Shown piece by piece: positions 45,670 to 58,082 of a stretch of 64,000 bases of DNA. Location: assembly GCA_029582155.1 (NCBI GenBank), contig CM055897.1, forward strand, positions 13,692,482 through 13,756,481. The letters run 5' to 3'. Each line of letters starts with the position of its first letter. Positions within the stretch are counted from its first letter, which is position 1. Both the position numbers and the translations under genes were made by a program. The notes beneath the pieces were generated by a model, which saw only the letters and a list, made by a program, of their open reading frames with translations, made no database searches and was not told the DNA's origin. The stretch comes from Panopea generosa (Eukaryota; Mollusca; Bivalvia; Adapedonta; Hiatellidae).

Positions 45670-48420
45670 TTGCACTCTCTGCTTCCTATATCATCGTACC
45701 AATACTGTTTAGTAGCCTTTGATATCCTCCTGTTGACCAACAGTGATATATTTGCCTAATAAAGGTTTTGTAAATCGCTTTTGAGTCTGTTTCCTATGCA
45801 GAGACATTATTGGGTGTATTTTAGATCGTATCCGGGATAAAGCCCATAGTATACTGTAAGTGCGGTCAACACTCTATCCACAACATCACCGCTTCAACTA
45901 TTTATCATATTACATTTAACAGTTATTCATTTTCAATTAAAGTAAGTGTATTTTGTCTTAAATAATAATTTCTATGTTAAGTTCAACTATGTTTAATTTG
46001 TTATAAACAGATACGGAGTGCCAAGTTTCAAATATTTTAAACCAAATTTCAGAAGCTATCATAGAAAAAATGCATTCGTACTTTGAATATTAAATAAAAA
46101 GAAGTAAAACTACTATTTATAAGTTGTAATACTTTATATATTCATATGCGTTTGGAATATTTCACATTAAATGCTATACATATAATAGTATTAATATAAT
46201 CATTACCATTTGTATTAATTATTATCAGTATTACTATAATCATTATTAGTATCGCTAAATATTGTTATAATTATTATTTTTATTGTTTTACATATATGTT
46301 TAATATATATATAATCTTATGCAAACAAAACATTGTATAGTTCACATAACGAAACAATTATTATTGCTATGAAGATACAAAATTCAAAGTTAAAGTTATT
46401 AAACAAATGAAAAAAAAACACATTGATATCGTAGATAATAAAGTACAAACGGTACTTACTGTTTAATGTCTTATACTCCCTAGGTAGTGAATCACAATGA
46501 TGCACATTTAGCGTGAAACTATACACGCACATCCTATGTAACGTATGTTGTCGATGCTATCAGTTGTTATATTTATATCTATACTTTTGTAAAGTATGTG
46601 TACGTATTAACTCGATTTTTATGTAGTTTACATTTAAACAAAATGGCCTTGATTATTCACCTGTATCAATGAACAGCTCGCTAAATAAAACAAATTGTAA
46701 TAATTCAAGGGCAACAACAAGACATTTTAGAGATGTTCAAAACATAATGAATGTTTCTGAGATCACCCGACGACATATTTTAATTTGTTTGATGATTCAA
46801 TGGCCATAACTCCGAGAACTAGTTTCATCTGTTCGCTCTATCAAGCTACACCATTTGTACAACTCAATGAATATTTACCGAGGTGACGGTATTTTGTTAT
46901 TGTTTTTTTATAATGACGAGGTGGTACCCCGTTTATAGTCATTTTCACATATACCAAATTACATTGTACACGGCGTTATGCATTTAAATCGGGAGTAACA
47001 TGATTTATTGTAGTGAGAATTTCTAAATGTGTAAATATGTATTGAACGCTATTTCTAGTTAAGATTTCGCTTGGGCTAAGATTTGTTCTACGTTTTTTTT
47101 TACATTCTATAAAAAAATTAAGATGATTGTCAAAGATGGATGTATCGTTTTTCATTTTACAAATTGAAAAATGAAATATTTTGTTAGAAAAATAACATAA
47201 TTTATTATTGTATTTCGTTTTGTGTTGTGTTCATGGATGCCCAATCATATATGTTTTAAAATAAATGCTACATGAATGTCAACGTTACCAATCACATCAC
47301 CAAACCTTGCGGTATGCAATAAACTCCATTAGCCCGACGGCCGGAGGTCGTTTGTTCAATCCGCCATTCGCACCATGTATAGTGTCCTATAACAAGACAC
47401 TTCATCACTATGTTTTAAGTAAGAAGTTTGAGGAGGGTTTTGCATTGTTATTAGAATTCATTCTGTAGCCGCTAAAAACCAACACTAAAACCACACACAA
47501 ACCGTAACATGGACACGAGATATACCGTAACTGTATAGAAATCTCATACAGTAATGGTTAACATAATGACAATGAATAATATAGTATGTTCAAAATCAAC
47601 ACTTAGTCTACAGCTGTATAACTCTACCAAAGTTTACGTCTAGATGGTTATACGTTATACTTAATAACGTTAGTAACGCATCTGCTTAATAGCCTTTCAT
47701 ATTTAACCTTTTTTGGTATTTACATTACTGTAGCAACCAATTATGGGATAATCTTACTATAATTATCTGTTATAGAATAGTGTCTTTCAACCATGTGTAA
47801 ACCAAGTATGCCAACAAGTGATAAGATATAAACTTACCGAGATAATTAAAGACAGATTTGAAAATAGTTAGCGTTCGTAATCGCGACCCTAGTTTCACAA
47901 TCGAAGTAAAATAATTAAGTTTAAACTATACCCCTACCTTTTCGATAATTATCAATAAGTAGTAAGACAAATTATTTTGCCTGTTTGTTAATGTACTGGC
48001 TGAAACTTACATTCAGGAATATGCATAAACCTTACATTGGGCCTGGTCAGGTTACATGTGCTTTATCTTTCTTTTCATATTGTAAAATTATGTTTAATCT
48101 TCAATGTTAACGTTGAATTTATTATATGTATATGCCAAGTCTTTCCTATGTTAGTAGTATCCTTAAAACCCTGCTGTAACCGTGAAGTAATGTATAGAAC
48201 TCCATTTTGAAATGAATAAAACGATTTCAAGAAGGGTTGTTTTTTTTCTATTAGTAGGATTCGGGCAAGTACATCATTTAATTTGGCCTTACTTGAAACT
48301 ACCGATATATTTCTATTCAATGTTTTGTTAAAGAGGCTTATGACAATGTTTGGTAATTGTTTAATTCATTACCGGAATGCTATATATACTCGTACATAAT
48401 GCGTATTATATCATTAAAAC
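45670..48420. other. No gene recognised; possible SINE scrap at 47320-47420
   Basis: AT-rich sequence. At 47325-47420 a B-box-like GTTTGTTCAATCC and 'cctataacaagacacttcat' resemble family C SINE sequence. A 26-bp phrase at about 46535-46560 (ctatgtaacgtatgttgtcg...) recurs upstream of sulfotransferase copy 3 near 53817. Confidence 0.4.
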
Positions 48421-48427
48421 ATCACTG

Positions 48428-48592
48428 GATCCCCCCATGACCTGGTGGCCTAAGGCGCCGTCTCAAGATCACTTACATTAAGGTAGTAGGTTCGATTCCC
48501 GCTCGGTCCAAAAACGTTATTTGAGAAAGTATGCCAGTTACTTGTGTTCTACTCAGATTCGTTCTGAGGTCTTAATCCGCCAATAAAACAAG
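48428..48592 (+). mobile_element. tRNA-derived SINE, family D
   Basis: Head: A-box region GGTGGCCTAAGGCGCCG and B box GTAGGTTCGATTCCC with Leu-tRNA-like layout. The body 'gagaaagtatgccagttact', 'ctactcagattcgttctgag' and a terminal 'ccaataaaac' are shared with minus-strand copies near 61060-61245 and 54985-55060. Confidence 0.75.
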
Positions 48593-48599
48593 ATATATC

Positions 48600-50190
48600 A
48601 TATATATGTTGAAATGTGTTAAAAATGGAATTAAACAAAAATTGTATATATTCATTTACCTAACTTTCTCTTACGAAAAGATTAAAGCGCTGATATGTTA
48701 AAAGCATGCCAATGTTGAATATGCACTTGCACCTATAAAAGCAGTCTCAAACCATTCATATTTCTCAAGAATTTACAAGTATTGTAGAAGAAATTTCAAG
48801 AAAATATAATTTCTTTTTTTATCTTGATTTTCAAAACAAGGGTGATGAAAATTATTTTTTATAAAACTGTTAATACTTTCATAAACAATGATCAAGTAGA
48901 AATGAAATAATAAAATTTGTGTCAGATATATTCCTGATCATTATATATTAAACATGCTGGTGGGAAGTGATTTAGTTGAGGCTACTATTTCAGCATAAAC
49001 CGTTGTTTGTTGTATGGGAGAAACAAAATATATAAGGCAGGATGCTATTTCATTTTATAACAGACAGTTGAACAATCTGCCAGAAAATATACATAGATAT
49101 GCACATATAAATAAATACCCATGTAACATTACTGTTTATATAAAAAAGATATCACCATAATGATCAAACGTACATGCTTAAAAAGAAATATATATTCAGA
49201 AAGTCAATATACAAGTTATATTATGTATTTCAAAGAAAGGTAAACCTCCATGGTGAATGCAATGTACTTAAGAAACATAATTCTCCAAGATAAACAAGAA
49301 GTATATTATATAAGAAAAATTCAATCTCTAATTTGAATTATATATTTTAAACAATTCAATCCCTATATTTATTTTGTACATTTTGTTCAAATTCCAACTT
49401 GAATAACGTATCTTAAAGAAAGTCCAATCTCCCAGATAATCTACATGTACATTGTATATATATATTGAAAAAAAGTTGAAATCTGTATTTGAGAGAAAAT
49501 TCAATCTTCAAGATGATCTAAATGTATTTAATTATTCATAAAAATGTTTTCACGAAATAGTTGAACAGCAAAATTGAATTGTAGGTAATCTCCCAGATGA
49601 CATATATTTAAAAAGTTCAATCTCATAATTGAATGATTTTAAATGCCGTTTTCAACACATTTCAGGTTATAGATGGTATAGCTCAAAATTGAATTATGTA
49701 TTTTAAAGAATGTTATCTCCCAGTTGAATTCTGTAAGTAATTTCAGAAGTAACAAACAACAAGTGTTGATGTGTGAAAATATACACTCACCTACATGTAC
49801 CAAATCATTTTTGTTATATCTTTTTTTTAACCTTTTTTATACGATTGTCGTTTAGGAGTACAGTAAGAAAAAGAATAGTATTGTTAATAAAAAAATTGTT
49901 TGCCGCCCGCAGGATACGAACTATTGTCACATGGGCGAGACTCGGTACATGTATGTGTATTCGTTATGCGCTTGTCAGTTAAATAAAAGCGAAACAAATT
50001 AAGTATTTAATCAAATTTATAATAATAACAAAATTAGAAAGTACTGAAATAGGTCAAGGCTAGCTGGTTTATATCGCCGAACTAAATTACACTTTAGCTG
50101 TAAATCAAACGATCCATTTTTTCCTCTGTTAATCTCAATTTAATTTAAAAAATAAAAAAGGATGCAGATACATAAATGATAGGATTAAAT
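48600..50190. other. No gene; very degenerate ~60-bp repeat at 49190-49745
   Basis: Phrases of the type 'ttcaatctcc(c)aagatga' followed by an AT-rich stretch recur every 50-70 bp between about 49190 and 49745. Otherwise nothing is recognised. Confidence 0.35.
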
Positions 50191-50194
50191 ACCA

Positions 50195-50920
50195 ATCTAA
50201 AAACCCAGTAGCATCCGCAAAATGGGCGAAATATTTTGATGTGAATGGAGAATAAAACGTAACTTAACGATTTAATGTCTCTTTTAAATGTAATAATGAC
50301 TCTAAATCATTGAATATTAGGAACAAACTATCTTTTAGAAATGAATATTAGTATTTCAAATCTCTGTTCATTTTGCAAATATCATGCTGAAACAATAAAA
50401 CATCTATTCTGCGCATGCAGCGTCACAAACATTTTATGGACCAATCTTACAAATTTCATAGACGTAAAATGTCCAACAAAAAATATAAAATGGCAAGACA
50501 TTGATATCATTTTAAAGGAACCTGGACAATCCGACCCCACTCAAAAACGGCCAAGGAGAATCCGGTCCCTGTACAATCCGGCCCCTGGACAATCCGGCCA
50601 CATTTAGCATGGTCAGTATATTAATTTTTTCATTAAAAATACCAAATAATTAATGATATAATTTATAAAATAAAAGTGGGGCCGGATTGACCATGCAAAA
50701 TGGGGCCGGATTAACCAAGGACGTTTTGTCCAGGGGACGGATTGGTAGCGGGGCCGGATTTGCGTGGGGCCGGATTGTCCATAACTCATTTTAAACAAAG
50801 ATTAAAATACTTGGAATAAGAGCTAACATGGTTCAAAATAAAATTAGGCTACAAAACAATATAGGAAGATATATCGCTGAATATTTTATCACAATAATTT
50901 AACCCTTTCCCAAATTATTG
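50195..50920 (+). pseudogene. 3' end of a non-LTR retrotransposon (LINE) ORF2, interrupted by a MITE
   Basis: The tail of the RT polyprotein reads KWAKYFDVNGE, then SFKCNNDSKSLNIRNKLSFRNEY. The zinc-binding motif follows (NLCSFCKYHAETIKHLFCACS, C-x2-C-x7-H-x4-C type), with ILWTNLTNFI after it. A few stops and a frame change near 50340 show it is dead. The frame runs into a 269-bp MITE at 50517 and continues after it (QRLKYLE). Only this 3' fragment is present, as expected of a 5'-truncated LINE. Confidence 0.75.
50517..50785. mobile_element. 269-bp MITE with subrepeat inverted ends and 10-bp target duplication
   Basis: Flanked by TCATTTTAAA on both sides (50507-50516 and 50786-50795). The left arm repeats the phrase ggacaatccggcccc in variants. 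The right arm carries the complement ggggccggattgtcc repeatedly. The 10-bp duplication suggests mobilisation by a Mutator-type transposase. Confidence 0.8.
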
Positions 50921-51328
50921 CAAAATAATATTTGCTGTTTTGGCAATACTGATCTGCATTGGCTTTTCACAATCGAAAATCATATCTGTGCTCCAAAAAA
51001 TGCTTTATTCGACATATATTCAAACAAAAATAGCAATATTTATCTACGGATACATACTTTTAATTTATATATATAATTTATATGTATATGTGTATGGAAT
51101 TGTATTCATGAAAACCGTTAGTTGAGTCATGTACCTCGAACAACAAACAATACACGAAGAAAAGGTAAAAGAGCAATTTTAAAAGTTTTAGAATTATTTG
51201 TATAATATATGAACACTATGCATACATAAAAGTATCGTAATGTCTATATTCGGGATAATATTTAAATAGCCGTTTTATTTATGAACCATGTGATATCTAC
51301 AGCTTATATATTTAATATAATACAAAGA

Positions 51329-52422
51329 TTAAACACCAACTGTTGCAGGCGGTTGTTTGCTATATCCAAATAGCTCGAAATCAGCTTTGCACTCTATTTG
51401 AATATCTTTGATCGTTTCTTCTGATAATCCTTTGTACGCATCAACAAGAGCTTTACGTCTTTGTAATTTACTCTCTTTGGATGATAAAGGATGTAATGTT
51501 ATAGTGTGTAGAATTAATTCATTAAACACAGTTATATTTTTGTTTTTCGCAATCGCCTTAATTTTGTCTGTTGGAAAATGGGCTTCTTCGTGTAAAAAAC
51601 CTTGAATCTGAAAGGACTTCCAAATTCGTCTCGCTATTTCATACCATGATATACATTGAGGTTTCTTCATTCTAAGCTTGTAAACTGTTTTTATCATTCC
51701 TTGAATTTCATTTTCAATTCTCTGTCCATACAAAGCATCGTTTATAATCTCATGTTTTTTTGTTGCAACATGTATTTCATGAAGTAGATACTGTATATCG
51801 TCGAAAAAACTTTCTTGCTTTACTATCATTTACTATCATGGTAACATTTACCTTACAAGGTTGGCATTTCTCATGTATTGGTATCCAGTGTCTATCTTTT
51901 CCATCACACGACTTTGACTTCTTTATGACACAGTCTACAAACTCCTGGAATGTTATATTATTTTTACAACCAGGTTTCGATTCCCTAAGAAATAAACATT
52001 TCCTTTTACTATTTGTTATGGGCTCGTATGAAAATAGATACACCTTATCAATGTATGCTGAGAAAAGACGAAAGAAGGAATCACGAGCTGAAATTACCAC
52101 ATTTGATATGTTCGTTTCTTCGGTATGGTCGCCGATTTTACGTTTGCATCCATTACGAGCCATAGTCAAACGTGGTTCTTCAAATATCTCACTGTCTATG
52201 TTGTCATCATTGTTCTCGAGGACGTTTAAAATGCGGGTCCAAAACGTGCTTCCTGCTTTAGGTACTTTACATACAAGGACATTGTATTTGGTAGATTTGA
52301 AAAATTAGGAGTGGTGTTATTCTTGTTAATGGTCTCCAGTAGCATATTATTTTTACACAGTGTATGCAAATGCTTGACTCTGTCTTGATAGATTTTGTGT
52401 TGCATTTCATATGGAAAAACAT
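51329..52422 (-). pseudogene. Sulfotransferase copy 3, catalytic exon, disrupted
   Basis: Colinear with copy 2: the acceptor ttttttacag precedes codons VFPYEMQHKIYQDRVKHL. A missing base near 52300 breaks the frame just before the PAPS loop. The 3'-phosphate motif has changed from STRDPFSR to SARDSFFR. A 10-bp tandem duplication (atgatagtaa twice on this strand, near 51826-51840) breaks the frame again after HWIPIHEKCQPCKV. The last 166 codons are open to TAA at 51329. Downstream sequence (about 50940-51320) resembles that of copy 2 (about 29890-30130), so the duplication included the 3' flank. Confidence 0.9.
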
Positions 52423-53363
52423 CTGTAAAAAATTGCAATCGTTATTCTTGCGTAGTTCATTTTTCCGTGATTAATATTCTATCTAATCTACATAAGAAAA
52501 AGCAGGGGATTGTATGCCTGTCCCACAATTCAAAGCAATTGAATGCTTAATAATCTGTGACGTCATTCAAACTTTCAGTTGAAGCAATTGATCAACCAAC
52601 GTGCTCAAATGTGGCTTTCCCAACAAGGTTATTTAACTGAGCCAATCAGGAAAACTGGGTTAGTTCTACAGACTACATCTCCCTCTGATCCACAGTTCGC
52701 GAGAATGGCTGACAGTGTATTAGACACGCACCGATTGCAAATAATACAATTCGGTGACCACAAAATCATTCAATCTGTGTGTGCTACATAACAGCTCAAT
52801 TTCAAAATCAAAATGTTCCAATATTTTGTCCAGTCACTGCAACATACCGCAATCCAAACCTGTATCAGCTATTTTAACGTGTCCTCATGTTCAAGTTACA
52901 AGGAACCAGCTTCATTCAAGTTAAATTCCATTTCTTTGAATAAAATTTAAAAAAAATGTGTTTTTTTAGGCAATGACAATATTCCCCACCCACTGCAATG
53001 AGCAGGGGATCGAAGGAAATGTAATCTCCCGATTGGGTCCATTAGATAGCAATGTTAGGAAAGCCGATTTGAGCACGTTGATTGTCTGTTTAAAAACAAT
53101 TATGGCAGTTGTTGTTTCATAATTTCGACTAAAGGGGTTCTCGTGGATCATCCCTCAATACACCTTATTAAATTTATATATTGCAGTATTATTACATAAT
53201 ATATATCCAACTGAGCATGAAAGTATTAAATGATCAACATGACAGAAAATTGTAAAATGGAGAGAACATCAATTTGGAATTCTCATTCTTCTATCTTAAA
53301 ATGGACACTGTTGGACACGTGCCTAAAGTGTGAACATTAAAATAAATGAACATTTTCACATAT

Positions 53364-53505
53364 CTGTTTTTTCACTAGGAGTCCATTCGCGAACGTTATC
53401 AAACCATATCGGTATTGTTACAAGACTTGCAACTGCTGCCAAACACAGACATCTTAAACATGTTTTTCTCTTCAATCTTCCCAATTGCTCAGTATATTGA
53501 AACAT
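53364..53505 (-). pseudogene. Sulfotransferase copy 3, membrane-anchor exon with lost splice donor
   Basis: 142 nt, the same length as in copy 2: MFQYTEQLGRLKRKTCLRC, then CLAAVASLVTI as membrane anchor, with the frame fully open. The donor that reads cag|gtttgtgaaaatg in copy 2 reads cag|atatgtgaaaatg here, so the +1 G is A. Confidence 0.85.
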
Positions 53506-53509
53506 AGTG

Positions 53510-54065
53510 TACACTTTCTCCTGAAAATATTAATACAGAATCGAAACACTGAATTATGTAAATTTGTAGATTTATTTACCGGAAATATCATGTAATATTT
53601 ACCGTTTTCATAAGTTTGAAATAATATATAGAGGCAAATGGTGCAAATGTGTATTATGGGACACTCTACGCGAAGCGTAGTCATCAGTAATACACGAATA
53701 CAAACAATTCCGCCATTTGCTGAAGAAAAGAAATTGCTATCGTCTGCAGAATATTTGGTAGGGGGGAGGTATTGTCGAGAAAACAAGAAATTAGCGAGTT
53801 TTTTTTTTTAAACACGCTATGTAACGTATGTTGTCGACGCTAATCGCAACATTTGTATTTGTTCGTATATATATGTGTAACAAAAAGTGCCTGTGTAACT
53901 TATGACGAGTTTTCATGCTGCCTCTTTATCGCTTATATCTTGCAAGGGCGACCGTGCTGAAAAGCGATCTAAATTATTAATTCAAGGACCGCAACCAATT
54001 TGTTTCTTATTTAGGACTGTTTAAATCTTTACTCCATAGATACGCGTTTTCCCGCACCAATCATA
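53510..54065. other. No gene recognised
   Basis: Upstream region of copy 3. It contains a 6-bp-stem hairpin CTACGCGAAGCGTAG (53667-53681). A 104-codon minus ORF at 53472-53786 overlaps exon 1 in another frame and has no recognisable motif. Confidence 0.4.
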
Positions 54066-54067
54066 GA

Positions 54068-54200
54068 AGGCTTTTGAAAACAATGCAGGCAGAGTTCAGA
54101 TTGCTCGTAACGAGCAATCTGAACACTTCCTGCACTGTTTTCCACTCTGTCAGTTAATATAAACATAATTCACCCAATAATTCAAAAGCCTTCTATATTA
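54068..54200. mobile_element. Foldback MITE-like hairpin
   Basis: Long imperfect palindrome with outer arms AGAAGGCTTTTGAA and TTCAAAAGCCTTCT. The centre is 15-bp perfect arms GTTCAGATTGCTCGT / ACGAGCAATCTGAAC with a 1-base spacer. It is flanked by TA on both sides. It probably derives from a small DNA transposon. Confidence 0.65.
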
Positions 54201-54424
54201 GATGTCCAAACACGTCTTCATAAGAGGTGTCCAAAGGCGTCTATATGAAGTAAAGGGTTAAGACATAATTTACTTACTGTAACAGATAAATACTGTGTTA
54301 GTATTTTCCTTTTCATAAAAATAAATAATATAGTTTTTGTTGATTGTATGACAAAGTTTAATATACGTTGATAATAAAACGTACAATCGTATAAATGTGA
54401 TAATTATATCAATAATGTTGGTGT

Positions 54425-54540
54425 ATTGTTTTTAGCGTCGCTTTCAACACTTGTTAAGTCACAGCGCGACGGTGTCTACTTGAAGAAGTATTCTGAGTTC
54501 TGCTGCTAGACCACGCTGCGGTTACGAACTATAGCAAATA
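54425..54540 (-). mobile_element. SINE, family B fragment
   Basis: Minus strand shares 'gtagacaccgtcgcg.tgtg' and 'gttgaaagcgacg' with 62810-63065, plus a degraded tRNA-like start ('gcgtggtctagcagcagaac'). Confidence 0.6.
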
Positions 54541-54984
54541 TATCCTGATAGAATGCACATTTGTTTTTGTACGCCCTAAAACTCCGATCTATTCAGTTTG
54601 TTTGAATAGCAATACAAATAGTTTAGTTCTGGAAGACATATTAATGTAATATTAATTATTTGCTTCGGAAATACCTATATAAAGGTATGATGAACATTTT
54701 TCTTGGAATAGGACATAACACCATTTAGTGTTCTGTGGAGATATCCAGAAAAGGTGTTTGAAATCGTTGTTTAACCTTGCAAATTTAACTGAGCTTTATC
54801 TAATTCTTTAAATAATTCCTAAAATAAGGCATTTTAACCCAATATATATATATATTTGGGGTAACTATTGTTTTTAAATATTTTGCTCCAAAATTGTTTT
54901 GAAAATCTATTCATATGCCATTTTAGTATAACACCTTTGGAAAATAAATTACATGGTCCTTAATTAATTTGTTAAGTTGATGTG

Positions 54985-55060
54985 ATAAATCCAGTTTTAT
55001 TGGTTTCATTGGTTGGGGAAGACCTTAGAATGAATCTGAGTAAAACCACCGCCATTTCAC
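54985..55060 (-). mobile_element. SINE, family D tail fragment
   Basis: Minus strand: 'actcagattcattctaaggt', then 'accaataaaactgg', matching the end of the copies at 48428 and 61060. Confidence 0.5.
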
Positions 55061-55194
55061 CACTGGTTTTAATGTCATTCTAACATTTGTTACAAAAATC
55101 ATTTAAAGCACGGACTTTTGAGAGTATGACTGCTCACATTGTCAAACAACTACAATCAAACACCTTTAAAAGTATGTACTGTTACAAATCAAGA

Positions 55195-55482
55195 CACTGC
55201 AGCGGTGGTCTAGTGGTAGAGCGTCCGTCTTGCGTCCGTCCCGCATGCGGAAGGTCGTGGGTTCGATACAAAAATTGTACTAAAAGCTTCCACGCTTTAC
55301 ACTCAGCATTAGGAGGATAGTTTTAGGTATTGTCGGCTCAGTTTTAGTATAATGTGATTGGTTGGGGGCATAAAACCATGTGTCTGCGGTGCGATACTCC
55401 ATTTGGGCAGCGCTAAGAATACTGTCTGAAGTAAACGCCGTCACGATATGACTGAAACGTTTTTTTGAAAGCAACCAACATA
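55195..55482 (+). mobile_element. tRNA-derived SINE, family B
   Basis: Head AGCGGTGGTCTAGTGGTAGA (A box) and GGTCGTGGGTTCGATAC (B box), then about 200 bp of body with 'aaaaccatgtgtctgcggtg', 'gggcagc' and 'acgccgtcacgatatg', ending 'tttttttgaaagcaa'. It shares its layout with 62810-63065. Confidence 0.8.
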
Positions 55483-55499
55483 TCAAGGAAACGTACGAA

Positions 55500-55580
55500 A
55501 TGCAGTTTAGGGATTGTGTATCAGGCTTAGGGATCTAAAGGTTGCGGGTTCGATTCCACCACTAGAGCCATGTGTGTTCG
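55500..55580 (+). mobile_element. tRNA-like SINE head fragment
   Basis: A short stretch with B box GGTTGCGGGTTCGATTCC and 'ccactagagcca' after it. The A box is degraded. Confidence 0.35.
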
Positions 55581-55584
55581 AAGA

Positions 55585-56280
55585 TATTTAAACAAAAGCG
55601 GACACTGAGTATGGTTTGTCTAATTATTAGAATTTGATCGGCATTCGGTGTTACATGAAAACGTAATACGAAACAAAACATAAAACATCTCACACACTCA
55701 CGCACGCACAGACGCACACACATACAAACACAAAACTGGCAACTCAAATGATAGTTAAATGAAAATCTCGTATAGCATGGATCGGCTGGATACTTAAATG
55801 TTTTACCGTGATATACCATATACGCACACAAATATACAGTCGCTATCTCTCACTTTGGTAACGTATCTGTTTCGTAGTGTTTTCGTATTTAAATTTTATG
55901 TTCTACTTTTTTCTCGTAGCCACTCATTATGGGATAAACTTACGACTTTTATGTCTTTTAAAATATTATTGTTTTTTCTTATTTTGTAAAGAAGGTTATC
56001 AAGTAGCCATTGTTACTATAGTGAGCACTTTAAGAATATAGACTAACAATTCAACCGAATAATATGAAAACGTTGCATATTTCTTTCTTAAAATACCCTT
56101 CACGTTTTAATTGAGTGTTTCATTTAAGGGGCATATGACACTTTTAAAACTATTTTATCTGACACTATTTCTGTTAACTGTATAATTGTATCTTTGTGAT
56201 GTAAATAAGAAATTAAATTACTCTATGCGTTGTATGCTTGCATACCTTTAATTTTATTTATGTTCCGAAAATGACACGTT
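55585..56280. other. No gene recognised; CA-rich microsatellite at 55690-55735
   Basis: AT-rich flank with a short (CACA/CGCA) run. No other feature seen. Confidence 0.4.
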
Positions 56281-56285
56281 CGTAA

Positions 56286-56425
56286 GGAGCGCGTGGTCCA
56301 GTGGTAGACATCAACCCCATGCTCGGAGGGTCGTGGGTTCGAGACTCCAACTTGGCTATGTATGGTTTATTAAGCAAGACGTTATTTGTCGCATATGCTT
56401 AGTACTGGTTCGACTCATATATAAC
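56286..56425 (+). mobile_element. tRNA-derived SINE, family C, leading into a satellite
   Basis: Head GCGCGTGGTCCAGTGGTAGA and GGTCGTGGGTTCGAGACTCC; body 'aacttggctatgtatggt', 'aagcaagacgtta' and 'gcatatgcttagtactgg'. The AT-rich tail grades directly into the 20-bp satellite. Confidence 0.8.
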
Positions 56426-58050
56426 CTTATATATCTTATCTAATATATATACATTTTGACTAATATATATATATTTATCTTACATACATACATTTCATCT
56501 AACATATATACATTTCATCTAACATACATTCATTTCATCTAAATGCATACATTTCATCTAACATATATACATTTTATCTAACATATATATATTTTGTCTA
56601 ACATATACACATTTTGTCTATCATATACACATTTTGTCTAACATATATACATTTTGTCCGATATATATATACATTTTATCGTACATATATACATTTTATC
56701 TAACATACATACATTTCATCTAAATGCATACATTTCATCTAACATATATACATTTTATCTAACATATATACATTTTGTCCGACATATATACATTTCACCT
56801 AAAATATATACATTTTATCTAACATATATACAATTTGTCCGACATATATACATTTCATCTAACATATACATTTTGACTAACATATATACATTTCATCTAA
56901 CATATATACATTTTGACTAACATATATACATTTTTGTCCGAGATATATACATTTCATTTAAAATATATATATTTTATCTAACATATATACATTTCATCTA
57001 ACATATATACATTTTGTTCTACATTTATACATTTCATCTAACATATATACATTTTATCTAACATATATACATGTCTCAAATACATATACATTTTGTCCAA
57101 CATATATACATTTTATTTTACATATATATACATTTTATCTAACATTTATACATTTTGTCCGACATATATACATTTCATCTAACATATTAACATTTTGTCC
57201 GACATATATACATTTCATCTAACATATATACATTTTGACTTACATGTATACATTTTGTCCGACATATATACATTTCAACTAACATATATACATTTTGTCC
57301 GACATATATACATTTCATCTAACATATATACATTTTGTCTGACATATATACATTTCATCTAAAATATATACATTTTTTCTAACATATATAAATTTTATCT
57401 AACATATATACATTTTGTCCGACATATATACATTTCATCTAACATATATATATATATTTCATCTAACATATATACATTTTGACTAACATATATACATTTT
57501 GTCCGAGATATATACATTTCATCTAACATATATATATTTTATCTAACATATATACATTTTGTCCGACATATATACATTTCATCTAACATATATACATTTT
57601 GTTCGACATATATACATTTCATCTAACATATATACATTTTGACTAACATATATACATTTTGTTCGACATATATACATTTCATCTAACATATATACATTTT
57701 GACTAACATATATACATTTTGCGCGAGATACATACATTTCATCTAACATATATATATTTCATCTAACATATATACATTTTGTCCGACATATATACATTTC
57801 ATCTAACATTTATACATTTTGTTCGACATATATACATTTCATCTAACACATATACATTTTATCTAACATATGTACATTGCATCTAACATATATCCATTTT
57901 GTCTGACATATATACATTCATCTCACATATATACATTTCATCTAACATACATACATTTCGTCCGACATACATACATTTCGTCCGACATACTTACATTTTA
58001 TCTAACATATATACATTTTGTCCGACATACATACATTTTATCTAACATAT

Positions 58051-58082
<32 letters not shown>

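Noticed and set aside
53472-53786. 104-codon minus ORF upstream of sulfotransferase copy 3
   Set aside because: It overlaps the anchor exon in another frame, lacks motifs and has no counterpart upstream of copies 1 or 2.
56654-56920. 88-codon ORF of IYTFYLTYIHFVRH type
   Set aside because: Direct translation of the 20-bp satellite.
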